Positions 1 to 8,066 of a DNA stretch of 27,629 nt are shown in pieces. Source of the stretch: CAYGTS01 sp964352905. GTDB lineage: Bacteria > Pseudomonadota > Gammaproteobacteria > JAHCLG01. Where the stretch lies: positions 1 to 27,629 of the forward strand of contig CAYGTS010000019.1 in assembly GCA_964352905.1 (NCBI GenBank). Direction: 5' to 3'. Both the position numbers and the translations under genes were made by a program. Position 1 is the stretch's first letter. Each line of letters opens with the position of its first letter. The notes under the pieces were generated by a model. It searched no databases and had not been told where the DNA came from. It was given only the letters and a program-made list of their open reading frames with translations.

Positions 1-89
1 ACTGCGCTTTCTCAAAAAAATTTTCGCCGGTTTTATCGCCAAATCTGAACGTTCTGGTAAATACGCAGCTAAAGGGTATGAGCAGATAC
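1..89 (+). repeat. Subfamily A palindromic element, right part (cut by window edge)
   Basis: Right part of the dispersed palindromic element whose complete copies lie at 1004-1182, 3843-4019 and 8041-8218. It starts in the loop segment ACTGCGCTTTCTC, runs through ATTTTCGCCGGTTTT and CAAATCTGAACGTTC, and ends with AAAGGGTATGAGCAGATAC at position 89. The left part is off the window. The terminal 21 bases also encode the last six codons and the stop of the minus-strand gene at 69-278. The flanking octamer on the right is TTTTAATT (90-97); its partner should be outside the window. Confidence 0.85.
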
Positions 90-278
90 TTTTAATTTAG
101 CAATTAGGGCATCAATTTTTTCAATAGCTGCTAGATTTTTTGCAGCAAGCTCATTACGTTCTTGCATAAGCGTTGCCTGCTTCTTAAGCAAATAATGATT
201 TTGTTGTTTCAGCCGCTGACACGTTTTAAGCAGCCCATCCGTTTGGATTTCTAACTGACGAAAATCGATATTTTGCAT
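69..278 (-). CDS. TIGR02449-type small coiled-coil protein (ZapB-like)
   Basis: A 69-residue, highly charged, almost entirely alpha-helical protein with a leucine heptad pattern (L9, L16, L17, L23, L30, L31 and onward) and the stretch QERNELAAKN. This matches the short TIGR02449 family, found in gammaproteobacteria next to zapA and opposite ygfB, and resembling the division protein ZapB. The position here, divergent from ygfB, fits that arrangement; zapA would lie beyond the left edge. A role at the division ring is inferred from the family only. The start at 278 is preceded by TAGG and by a good promoter (313-341). Oddity: the last residues, VSAHTL, and the stop are encoded by the end of a palindromic repeat, so the original C-terminus has probably been replaced. 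Confidence 0.75.
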   Translation of the reverse strand: MQNIDFRQLEIQTDGLLKTCQRLKQQNHYLLKKQATLMQERNELAAKNLAAIEKIDALIAKLKVSAHTL

Positions 279-312
279 GCCAAAAACCTATGACGAAAAA
301 TAAATAATTCTC

Positions 313-341
313 AGTGTAATGTGCTTTTTTAGCTGGGTCAA
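313..341 (-). promoter_or_regulatory. Sigma70 promoter of the ZapB-like gene
   Basis: Read on the minus strand: TTGACC (336-341), a 17-bp spacer, then TACACT (313-318), with transcription expected to start near 306. It lies 35 bases upstream of the ATG at 278. It has the same -10 hexamer and spacing as the mdh promoter in this window. Confidence 0.65.
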
Positions 342-365
342 CAATAGCGCTTAAGCCATTAAAAA

Positions 366-374
366 TGCTAAAAT
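366..374 (+). promoter_or_regulatory. Possible extended -10 promoter for ygfB
   Basis: TGCTAAAAT is an extended -10 element (TGn plus TAAAAT at 369-374). No good -35 hexamer is seen. If used, transcription starts near 381, downstream of the ATG at 373, which supports initiation at 403. Confidence 0.4.
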
Positions 375-402
375 GCATAAATTTTTTGAAAAAGGTACCC
401 TC

Positions 403-996
403 ATGGAAATCAACTCAACCCAGCCAATGCCCGCATACGATGATATCGCAGAGGCGCTTAGTCAGCTACAAGCCGGCTGTCATGCCGCAGAATCACATGG
501 CATGTTAACTGCTTTCATTTGTGCCGGTCATCGTTTGGATAGTCAATTGTGGTTAGAAGCAGTCACCGGTACAATTGACACCAACACTGAAATCAGCCAG
601 GCATTACGCCAATTGTTTATTACCCTTTATACAGCTACCGCACACGATTTAAGCGATCCTGCATTGCGTTTTCAATTATTATTACCCAGTGATGAAGTAG
701 GCCTGATCCAACGTGTGGAAGCTTTAGGCTCCTGGTGCCAAGGTTTTGTCACCGGTTTAGTCTTAGCCGGCGTTAACTTTGATGAATTAGAAGATACCGA
801 AGAAATCAAAGAAATTTTGCACGATCTCATGCAAATTGGCACAGTTGATGATGAAATATTAAATCATGACGAAGAAGATGAGGTCGCCTATACGGAAATC
901 GTTGAATACGTGCGTATGGCGGTGATTTTAATCCACGGAGAATTAGCAGCACTACTGCGACAGGATGATAAGCCCGATCATTCACGCTTACACTAA
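403..996 (+). CDS. ygfB: YgfB/UPF0149 family protein
   Basis: A 197-residue acidic protein of the UPF0149 (YgfB/YecA-like) family, close to the 192 residues of E. coli YgfB. Typical features are the N-terminal helix starting near PAYDDIAEALSQL, the central GSWCQGFVTGLVLAG stretch, and the acidic C-terminal helix with DEEDEVAYTEIVEYVRMA. The biochemical role of the family is not well established. The start was set at 403 because AAAGG (391-395) sits 7 bases upstream and family members start near this point; an in-frame ATG at 373 overlaps the likely -10 box. It is the first gene of the ygfB-pepP-ubiH cluster. Its stop lies just before a palindromic element that now separates it from pepP. Confidence 0.9.
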   Translation: MEINSTQPMPAYDDIAEALSQLQAGCHAAESHGMLTAFICAGHRLDSQLWLEAVTGTIDTNTEISQALRQLFITLYTATAHDLSDPALRFQLLLPSDEVGLIQRVEALGSWCQGFVTGLVLAGVNFDELEDTEEIKEILHDLMQIGTVDDEILNHDEEDEVAYTEIVEYVRMAVILIHGELAALLRQDDKPDHSRLH

Positions 997-1003
997 GAGG
1001 ATC

Positions 1004-1182
1004 GTAACTGTTCACCATTTAGATGGGAACGTTCATATTTGGGCTAAAAACAGCGGAAATCTTTTATCGAAATGCTCATTTATTATCTATAAACTGCGCT
1101 TTCTCAAAAATATTTTCGCTGTTTTTATCGCCAAATCTGAACGTTCTCTGTAAATTCATCTTCAAATTTTCTGAATAGATAC
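1004..1182 (+). repeat. Complete subfamily A palindromic element (MITE-like)
   Basis: A 179-bp element beginning GTAACTGTTCACC and ending TTTTCTGAATAGATAC, so the ends are imperfect inverted repeats. Inner arms TAAAAACAGCG and CGCTGTTTTTA pair, and the loop region carries TGCTCATTTATTAT. Flanks are AGAGGATC (996-1003) and AGGGGATC (1183-1190), an 8-bp target duplication with one mismatch. It has no credible gene of its own. It lies between ygfB and pepP. Confidence 0.9.
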
Positions 1183-1193
1183 AGGGGATCGTA

Positions 1194-2498
1194 ATGCTAA
1201 CAACGGTTGACTTTAAACAACGCCGAGATCATTTATTCAAATGCATGCCTGAAAACAGCGTGGCGTTGTTGGCATCCGGGCGTGAATTAATTCGCAACCA
1301 GGATAGTGATTATGCTTTTCGGGTTAATAGCGATTTTTATTATTTAACTGGTTTTGATGAGCCGGAAACGATTTGTGTGCTGATCAAAAGCCAAGGAAAA
1401 AATAGTTATCAATTATTCTTACGTCCTAACGATAAAGCCATGGAAATTTGGCATGGCCGGCGTTTAGGCTTAGGCGGTGCTAAACAACATTTAAAGGTTG
1501 ATGAAGCCTTTGCTATTGATGAGTTTGCAGCCTTACTGCCAGAAATATTGCGTGATAAAAATTGTGTGTTATATGCGATAGGGCGTGATGAATTTTTAGA
1601 AGAAACCATTAATAACAGCCTGAATCAGTTGCACAATAAATTACGTGCGGGTGTTAATGCACCCTGTGAAATCATTAACATTGAAAAATTTATTCACGAA
1701 ATGCGTATTTATAAATCTCCTGCAGAAATTCAACTCATGCGCCGCAGCGGTGAAATTACTGCCGGCGCACATATTCGTGCCATGCAGTTTTGTCAGCCGG
1801 GCCAATTTGAATACCAACTTGAAGCAGAATTAATGCATGAATTTTTGCAACACGGCGCGCGTTTCCCAGCCTATAATAATATTGTGGCGAGCGGTGAAAA
1901 CAGTTGTATCCTACATTACACCAGCAACAATCGCCAAATTAAAAACGGCGATTTGGTATTAATTGATGCCGGTTGCGAATATCATTACTACGCTGCCGAT
2001 GTGACACGTACTTTTCCTGCGAATGGTAAATTTAGCAAAGAGCAACAAGCCATTTATGAAATCGTGCTACACACACAGTTAAGTTGTATTGATTCAATAA
2101 AACCCGGTGTGGCGCGCGATAAAACGCAAGATTTGGCGATTCAACTAATTACACAGGGGTTGCTGGATGTTGGTTTATTAAAAGGTGATGTTAATGATTT
2201 AATGGCAACACAAGCCTATAAACAATTTTACATGCATAATATTGGGCATTGGTTGGGCATGGATGTGCATGATGTTGGCGTGTATAAATTTCATAATCAG
2301 TGGCGCAAACTTGAACCTAATATGGTCTTTACCATTGAGCCTGGCATATATATTGCCCCTGCAGAAAATGTTGCCGAAAAATGGTGGAATATTGGCGTGC
2401 GCATTGAAGATGATATTGTTGTTACCCAAACCGGTTGTGACGTGTTAACCCACGCCGCACCCAAAACCATTTCAGATATTGAAAAAGCGATACAATGA
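1194..2498 (+). CDS. pepP: Xaa-Pro aminopeptidase P
   Basis: A 434-residue metallopeptidase (E. coli PepP is 441) that removes N-terminal residues preceding proline, in the cytosol. The N-terminal creatinase-like domain spans about 1-170 and the pita-bread catalytic domain about 175-430. The dinuclear metal ligands are all present: D258 in LVLIDAG, D269 in AADVTRTFP, H352 in GHWLGMDVHDVG, E382 in FTIEPGIYI and E405 in GVRIEDD; H359 matches the second conserved histidine. AGGGG (1183-1187) lies 6 bases before the ATG; this ribosome site is the right-hand copy of an insertion target duplication. ubiH starts one base after the stop. Confidence 0.96.
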   Translation: MLTTVDFKQRRDHLFKCMPENSVALLASGRELIRNQDSDYAFRVNSDFYYLTGFDEPETICVLIKSQGKNSYQLFLRPNDKAMEIWHGRRLGLGGAKQHLKVDEAFAIDEFAALLPEILRDKNCVLYAIGRDEFLEETINNSLNQLHNKLRAGVNAPCEIINIEKFIHEMRIYKSPAEIQLMRRSGEITAGAHIRAMQFCQPGQFEYQLEAELMHEFLQHGARFPAYNNIVASGENSCILHYTSNNRQIKNGDLVLIDAGCEYHYYAADVTRTFPANGKFSKEQQAIYEIVLHTQLSCIDSIKPGVARDKTQDLAIQLITQGLLDVGLLKGDVNDLMATQAYKQFYMHNIGHWLGMDVHDVGVYKFHNQWRKLEPNMVFTIEPGIYIAPAENVAEKWWNIGVRIEDDIVVTQTGCDVLTHAAPKTISDIEKAIQ

Positions 2499-2499
2499 C

Positions 2500-3741
2500 A
2501 TGAAAGATCATTATCACATCACCATTGTAGGTGGCGGTTTAATTGGCACGAGTTTGGCGATTGCACTATCTGCTCTACCGATTAAAATCGCACTCATCGA
2601 TGCTAGTGGCGTAACACCAAATAATCACACCCAGTTTGATGCGCGATCAATTGCTTTGTCATTAGCATCGATTAATGTGTTTCAGGCTTTGGGGTTATGG
2701 AATCAACTACAACCTTTTTGCACAGCCATTAATGGCATTCATGTTACACAGCAAGGTTGTTTTGGCATGCTTGCGTGGCAGGCAAACGATGATAACCTAC
2801 CGTATTATGGCAACGTTGTGAGTATTAATGATTTTTTAAACGTGTTAAATGCCAAGCTTGCAAGCTTATCCAATGTGACCGTTTTGCAACCGGCTAAAGT
2901 TATTGCGCTTCATGATGAACCGCACGCAAAAAAAGTAACAATTACCCAAAAAAATCAGCAGCAAACATTAACGTGCGATTTATTAGTTGCTGCAGATGGC
3001 GCAAATTCTGCCTGTCGTGAATTATTAGGTTTAACGCATACCACGCGTTCTTATCAAAAAAACGCGGTTGTTGCGAATGTTGCGATTAGCCGTGATCATC
3101 ACAATATTGCGTATGAACGTTTTACGAAAAATGGCCCAATTGCATTATTGCCGATTGCTGAAAAATTAATGACCTTAATTTTAACGGTGAATGATGAGGA
3201 AAGTAATCACGTCTTAACAATGCCAGATGAAGTGTTTAAAAAAATGTTAGCAAAACAATTTGGCAGCCGTTTAACACCCTTTACGAATATCGGCAAACGC
3301 CAAGCTTATCCTTTACAGCTTAGTTATAGCAGTGAACAAATTGCGCAACGAGCGCTATTAATTGGCAATGCCGCGCATAGTTTACACCCGATTGCTGCGC
3401 AAGGTTTTAATTTAGGTTTGCGCGATGTTGCTACACTTACAGAATTATTATGCCAGTATTATAATCACGACTGTGGTCATGTTGAATTATTGCAACGTTA
3501 TCAAACTACGCGAAAACGCGATCAACATAGTTTAATTCAGGCTACCGATTTCCTAGCCTGGGCTTTTTTACCCGAATTATTACCGCTTACTATTTTGCGC
3601 GGTGGTAGTTTATTTGCCTTAAATCTTTTACCAATATTGAAAAAACGCCTTGCCAAGTGGGGTATGGGTTTACAATCTGATTCACCCAAATTAGCCCTAG
3701 GTGTGCCGTTGCGGGACGTGATTACTTATTATGCTAACTAG
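2500..3741 (+). CDS. ubiH: 2-octaprenyl-6-methoxyphenol hydroxylase (UbiH)
   Basis: A 413-residue FAD-dependent monooxygenase of the UbiH/COQ6 family that hydroxylates the ring during aerobic ubiquinone synthesis, at the inner face of the membrane. An N-terminal dinucleotide fold carries VGGGLIG (10-16), the NAD(P)H/FAD motif is LLVAADGANS (about 161-170), and the second FAD motif is GNAAHSLHPIAAQGFNLG (from 289). GNAA rather than GDAA in this motif is typical of UbiH and separates it from the paralogue at 8511. Start chosen at the ATG one base after pepP; a TTG seven codons upstream overlaps pepP and is less likely. In relatives ubiI follows directly, but here it is about 4.8 kb away. Confidence 0.92.
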   Translation: MKDHYHITIVGGGLIGTSLAIALSALPIKIALIDASGVTPNNHTQFDARSIALSLASINVFQALGLWNQLQPFCTAINGIHVTQQGCFGMLAWQANDDNLPYYGNVVSINDFLNVLNAKLASLSNVTVLQPAKVIALHDEPHAKKVTITQKNQQQTLTCDLLVAADGANSACRELLGLTHTTRSYQKNAVVANVAISRDHHNIAYERFTKNGPIALLPIAEKLMTLILTVNDEESNHVLTMPDEVFKKMLAKQFGSRLTPFTNIGKRQAYPLQLSYSSEQIAQRALLIGNAAHSLHPIAAQGFNLGLRDVATLTELLCQYYNHDCGHVELLQRYQTTRKRDQHSLIQATDFLAWAFLPELLPLTILRGGSLFALNLLPILKKRLAKWGMGLQSDSPKLALGVPLRDVITYYAN

Positions 3742-3745
3742 GAAG

Positions 3746-3790
3746 GATTGCCCAAATATGGCTGTTCCCAGCTACGGCGGGAATTGCTGA
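3746..3790 (-). repeat. Solitary end of a subfamily B palindromic element
   Basis: On the minus strand this reads TCAGCAATTCCCGCCGTAG, then CTGGGAACAGCCATATTTGGGCAATC in continuity, nearly identical to the left end of the copy at 24163-24338. It stops after CAATC, so only about 45 bp of the element remain. It starts five bases after the ubiH stop. Confidence 0.75.
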
Positions 3791-3842
3791 GTGAAATCCT
3801 GTGAGTATAGACAAGCAGTAAACAAACAATTATATTAGTTCC

Positions 3843-4019
3843 TTAACTATTCAGCAAATTTGAAGGTGAATTCACCGAGAACGTTCAGATTTGGTGAACA
3901 ACTACAAAAATCTTTTTGAGAAAGCGCAGTGTATGAGTTATACATGAGCATTTCGATAAAAGAATTTCGCCGTTTTTAGCTCAAATATGGGCGCTCCCAT
4001 CTAAAGGGTGAATAGTTAC
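3843..4019 (-). repeat. Complete subfamily A palindromic element, inverted
   Basis: A 177-bp copy in reverse orientation. On the plus strand it begins TTAACTATTCAG and ends GGGTGAATAGTTAC. It contains GAACGTTCAGATTTGG, GAGAAAGCGCAG and CGCCGTTTTTAGC as reverse complements of the core of the copy at 8041-8218. Flanks TTAGTTCC (3835-3842) and TTAGTTTC (4020-4027) form an 8-bp target duplication with one mismatch. It lies immediately upstream of the -10 region of the large orphan gene and brings in-frame GTG and TTG codons that are unlikely to be the true start. Confidence 0.9.
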
Positions 4020-4031
4020 TTAGTTTCTCAA

Positions 4032-4058
4032 TATAATAACAGTGTAAACAATAAGGGG
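4032..4058 (+). promoter_or_regulatory. -10 box and ribosome site of the large orphan gene
   Basis: A consensus TATAAT lies at 4032-4037 and AAGGGG at 4053-4058, nine bases before GTG 4068. The insertion boundary at 4019/4020 falls where a -35 element would be expected, and no good -35 is seen in the repeat end. Confidence 0.5.
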
Positions 4059-4067
4059 CACACTACT

Positions 4068-7000
4068 GTGGCAACTCCAGCAGATGCTATGACATCAGAA
4101 TTAAAAAAGGCTATCGGCAAGATTCCAAAACACATGCAAAAGCATCAGCATCTAGGGGAAAGGACGCCACAACAAGTCCAAGAACTATACTCAAGAAATG
4201 TTTTTAATGCAGTAAGTAGGGTGCTAGCGTCACAGCAGCAGGGACTTATAGAGCAAAATCAGAATGCTTTTTTTGAGTTTATAGACGGGATCTCTGATTA
4301 CAACTTGCGTCATAACGCGCGAATATTTTTGCAAGTATTAATAGTTCAGGGAAATTTAGCTGCTCTGCAGCAAATATGGGGAGAGGCCAACCTACGCCAA
4401 AAGACAACCATACATCGTTTATGTCATGAGTTTATTGAATGGCCAGAAGAGCAGGCGCTTAAGCTTGCTTACAACCAATACCACAGCGGTGCTAGAGCAG
4501 AAGCAGCACGTTATGCTGCAGAAGCAGAAAGAAAGCAGCACGATGAAGATGAAGCAGCAGAGAGAGCGCTCCCTGATAATATTATTAATATCATTGAAAA
4601 TAACCCTATGACACTTTACCGTTGGGCTTTACTAACGGGGCAAGAGAATATTTTTAAGTGGATGAATGATACGGTTAGTGCCATGTCGTCAGATTCTTCA
4701 TCACCACTGCACTGCAACCCAGCAGATCCTGAACTTTACATTTTTGCTTGCTCTCCACCAATTTCTAAAGAGGCTATAGCAATTTTACAAGCAAATCCTA
4801 AAAACCCTCTTCGCCCCAGCCTACAAGAGAAAATATATGCTAGATTAGCAGGACGAGATTTTGTTCAAGGACAACAGGAGAAGTTGGGCCCACTAGCTGT
4901 TCCTGCAGCTCATAGTGAGGGTTTGGAGTGGCTTTCTAAAAGAGGTTTCTTCACTGCAAAAAACGAGTCTTTATTTTATGATATTCTACTGTGTTTTGGG
5001 CATCATTTGTATTATAAGGCGGAAATAGCAAAAGAAAAAGAAAGCCTCTCGCATATCATGCACATGATCTCATTCGCATGCAGCACAGGTTGCTCATTAC
5101 CACTAGCCAGTGCTTATAATATCTATATAGAATCGGCATTCAAGCAAGATAAATTCGAGCAAGGTGAAGATGCAAAGCATGGCTTTCTTTCACCACTAGA
5201 AATTAATTTTAGTGGTATGAATTTAAGATCAGATAATAGCGGAAATAGCAAAAAAAAATTACAGAACTTTTTTATTTTATTATCGCATATCAGCAGGTGC
5301 TTAGGCGAAAACAGCGCTCAACTTGCACAACCTGAACGATTCTTGTGGATCACGTTTTCAAACATTGCACTAGAGCTAAGCAGCAGTACTGAATTTAGTG
5401 AAATCCTAAAAGAAGAGGTGGCGCGCCAAGATGGTTGTTATCGTGCGGCCTATAAGCGTTTAACACAACAAGACGTTGCAGCAGCAATTTCCCCAGAAGA
5501 AGCTTTGCAACACTATATTATCACTGGCACAACACCTACAAATGACAGCCTTAAGGATCCTGCGCATAAGAAGGTTATTAATCAACTCATTCAATTTCAG
5601 CGCGAGCTGTACTGCGCCTGCCATGGTACAGTACCGCTACCCCAGAGTGGGGATAAAGACGTACCTGAAGAAAGGGCAGCCAATTTTGAATGGTTTTTTT
5701 GGCAATTTTTTGCACATGAAGTTAGAGCAGAAAAAACGAAAGTTTTGCCTTTAGTTGAATTTAGAAAAATTCCACTTAATACACTGATGCAAAGAGTACG
5801 TTATTTTATTTATATTGAGCAAAAAAAAAGCTGGAATATTGAGTTAGCAACGGCATTAGAAAGCTATCTTGAAAAATATAACAAAAATAATGAAGAGCAA
5901 ATGAATCTAACTAAAGAAGCTTTTGAGGCGGCATTAAAGTTAGCCGAAGAGTCGTCGTCTACAGACCAAGCTCCTGCTCCTGAGAGGATGCAGGTAGTAA
6001 CTTCACAACAACCAGTAGCGGCTTCTTCACACCCCACTGCTGTTGAGAGTGTAGATCCAGGTTTGAAAGATTGGCAAGTTAATTTATGCAGTGTCTTTTT
6101 AAGTATAGATAAAGATCATCCAGCGAATTGCACTCAAATGGTATCAGAAGACCTAGCCACATTCGAACAGTCTTGCTTTTTGGTTTACACGTTACTTCCC
6201 ATTCAATGTAAAAAAATAGAAGATATAGAAGATATAGAAGATATAGAAGATAAAAAAATAGAAGATATAAAAGCGTTTAGAGCAGAGTACAAGGACAAGG
6301 ACTCTTTACAAAGGTTAGCAAAGTTAATGACAGAACATATTCCTAAATATCACGATTATGGTGATAGTTATACCTTTATCAAGAACATAGCAAAGCAAGC
6401 ACGCCTGTATCGTAAACATCATGATCGAGATCCTTCATCAACAGAAATGGCGCGGGTATTTAAGGAACTTGAACAATTTGAACTTAACGCCTACTATGTT
6501 TATATCCTATATTTTCCTCATCGCAGAGAAATCATAGATTCTGTATATCAGTTTCGAAATCAACCAATAGAAACATTCTACGATTTTATAACGGAACAAA
6601 TTGCGCTTGCAGCTAAAGCAGCTGGTGCTCTTATGAAGCCAGGAGAGTTGAAGCCAGGAGAGTTTATTCAGCTTAGAGCAAGGCAGATCGCACTGTATTA
6701 TATGTGTAAAAAGGCGTTACCTGGCACACCTAACGAAGCTGAAGAGTTTGAACTAGCTAGTTATGTATTGTACAAAACTTACGTTCACGGAAAAGAAGCC
6801 TTTAAGTTAGATCAATTCCGAGAAATTGGCTTAGCGGAATTAATCTATTGCTTAAATATAATATCGTTTAAAATTTTTAAAGAAAATATTGAACAAGCTA
6901 TTAAAAGGGAATTTTTACCTAATCGTAAAATAACTTTAAACAGTAATGAAATTTCTAATTTCTTCCCACAAGAAGATACATCAATCTTGCAAAAAAGGGA

Positions 7001-8066
7001 GTTAGATCCTCTTTTAAACTTGTTTAGGTGTAATCTGCCACCTGAGAGTCTTTTTGAATCACAGTTTAAAGTTGCTGCTTTTTTTGAAGAAATACACACT
7101 GGTACTGTTATAAAGCAGGAAACTGATGCTGCTGAACTGATTGATACGTATGTAAATGGAGGCCCCTTGGTTACAAGTGAAATTTTGGCTTTTACAGGAT
7201 CAGAATCAGAGAAACCAATTGCTAATATTTTAACTGTACAAAAATACTTTCAGAAGGCAAAAGAAATACTACAAGCACAAGTAAGTGATCATTGCTTACC
7301 TAAAGGTTTTTTTAAGAATGGCAACCTTTCTGCACCGCGACCAGCTGAAGACATCTTCTTATTACTTTACCTAACGAATCATACTAATGTGATATTTAAT
7401 AAAAAAGAAAGAGTTAATGCCGAACCAGCTATGATAAGCTTTTTAGAAAAACTAAGTAATAATAAGGATGGCTATCTAAACGCCCAAGTTAAACAAGCTG
7501 AAACACTTCTTAGCCCGCCGAAATATCCTTATAAAGGTGATATCATAGCAGATCATTTGTCTAACACTACATGCTTGCTCCAAACTTACAGGTTGCTGTA
7601 TAGTGAAATTTATCGCAAACAGCTCATTGGTATAAGCTATGAGGTGACTTTTATTGAAAAAATAAAAGACGTGTATATAAAATTAATGCAGCCTAGCTCA
7701 CTTGTCGATCTAAATCAGTTTTATTGCGATCACAGCTGGTTTTCAGGTTTTTTTGGGCAAAAGACAACGCGGGATCCTAGACACCAAGCAAAGCAAGTAA
7801 GAAAAATATTTTCGTTTTTTAATAGATATTTTACGCTTTTTGAAAGGGATGGAAAGTTTGAAAGGTATTGCAAAGATGAGAATGGTTGTTCTTTGGCAAA
7901 CTTCATTAACTACGTTAATGAAGATCCTGATCAGATATTTACAAAGGAAAATAATAATAATCCTGCACCTAGTGCGAGCAACAGGTATGTTTTTTACCCC
8001 TCTCCAGGACAGAGTGATGATGAGAAATCAAACAATAAGAGTACCTGCTCACTCCGTAGTGGGTAA
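4068..8066 (+). CDS. Large orphan protein, effector-like, unknown function
   Basis: A 1332-residue protein I do not recognise. It is hydrophilic and mainly helical, has no signal peptide or membrane segment, and shows an Ala/Glu-rich helix near residues 145-170. A short low-complexity block (IED repeats) is encoded at 6216-6266, and MKPGELKPGEF is encoded by a 15-bp tandem duplication at 6635-6664. A Ser/Pro-rich linker around residues 630-670 may divide two halves. GTG 4068 is preferred as start because of AAGGGG nine bases upstream; an in-frame GTG at 4008 lies inside a repeat, and an ATG at 4089 is an alternative. The final residues STCSLRSG are encoded by another repeat. It splits ubiH from ubiI. 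Size, lack of known domains and the likely Legionellales host suggest a type IV secretion substrate, but this is inference. Confidence 0.8.
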   Translation: MATPADAMTSELKKAIGKIPKHMQKHQHLGERTPQQVQELYSRNVFNAVSRVLASQQQGLIEQNQNAFFEFIDGISDYNLRHNARIFLQVLIVQGNLAALQQIWGEANLRQKTTIHRLCHEFIEWPEEQALKLAYNQYHSGARAEAARYAAEAERKQHDEDEAAERALPDNIINIIENNPMTLYRWALLTGQENIFKWMNDTVSAMSSDSSSPLHCNPADPELYIFACSPPISKEAIAILQANPKNPLRPSLQEKIYARLAGRDFVQGQQEKLGPLAVPAAHSEGLEWLSKRGFFTAKNESLFYDILLCFGHHLYYKAEIAKEKESLSHIMHMISFACSTGCSLPLASAYNIYIESAFKQDKFEQGEDAKHGFLSPLEINFSGMNLRSDNSGNSKKKLQNFFILLSHISRCLGENSAQLAQPERFLWITFSNIALELSSSTEFSEILKEEVARQDGCYRAAYKRLTQQDVAAAISPEEALQHYIITGTTPTNDSLKDPAHKKVINQLIQFQRELYCACHGTVPLPQSGDKDVPEERAANFEWFFWQFFAHEVRAEKTKVLPLVEFRKIPLNTLMQRVRYFIYIEQKKSWNIELATALESYLEKYNKNNEEQMNLTKEAFEAALKLAEESSSTDQAPAPERMQVVTSQQPVAASSHPTAVESVDPGLKDWQVNLCSVFLSIDKDHPANCTQMVSEDLATFEQSCFLVYTLLPIQCKKIEDIEDIEDIEDKKIEDIKAFRAEYKDKDSLQRLAKLMTEHIPKYHDYGDSYTFIKNIAKQARLYRKHHDRDPSSTEMARVFKELEQFELNAYYVYILYFPHRREIIDSVYQFRNQPIETFYDFITEQIALAAKAAGALMKPGELKPGEFIQLRARQIALYYMCKKALPGTPNEAEEFELASYVLYKTYVHGKEAFKLDQFREIGLAELIYCLNIISFKIFKENIEQAIKREFLPNRKITLNSNEISNFFPQEDTSILQKRELDPLLNLFRCNLPPESLFESQFKVAAFFEEIHTGTVIKQETDAAELIDTYVNGGPLVTSEILAFTGSESEKPIANILTVQKYFQKAKEILQAQVSDHCLPKGFFKNGNLSAPRPAEDIFLLLYLTNHTNVIFNKKERVNAEPAMISFLEKLSNNKDGYLNAQVKQAETLLSPPKYPYKGDIIADHLSNTTCLLQTYRLLYSEIYRKQLIGISYEVTFIEKIKDVYIKLMQPSSLVDLNQFYCDHSWFSGFFGQKTTRDPRHQAKQVRKIFSFFNRYFTLFERDGKFERYCKDENGCSLANFINYVNEDPDQIFTKENNNNPAPSASNRYVFYPSPGQSDDEKSNNKSTCSLRSG
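6216..6266 (+). repeat. 9-bp tandem repeat inside the large orphan gene
   Basis: ATAGAAGAT is repeated four times head to tail (6216-6251) and once more after a short A-run (6258-6266). Each unit encodes Ile-Glu-Asp, so changes in copy number keep the frame. Confidence 0.95.
6635..6664 (+). repeat. 15-bp tandem duplication inside the large orphan gene
   Basis: GAAGCCAGGAGAGTT occurs twice in succession (6635-6649, 6650-6664), giving the protein a duplicated KPGEL/KPGEF segment. The two copies are identical, which suggests a recent slippage or duplication. Confidence 0.9.

Noticed and set aside
965..1153. Open frame across the repeat, giving a peptide with NLLSKCSFIIYKLRFLKNIF
   Set aside because: The same peptide arises from the repeat at 8041-8218. 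It is a by-product of the palindromic element, has no ribosome site and overlaps ygfB at its start.
4008..4067. GTG 4008 as start of the large orphan protein
   Set aside because: It lies inside a transposed repeat end and has no good ribosome site. GTG 4068 with AAGGGG at nine bases is better.
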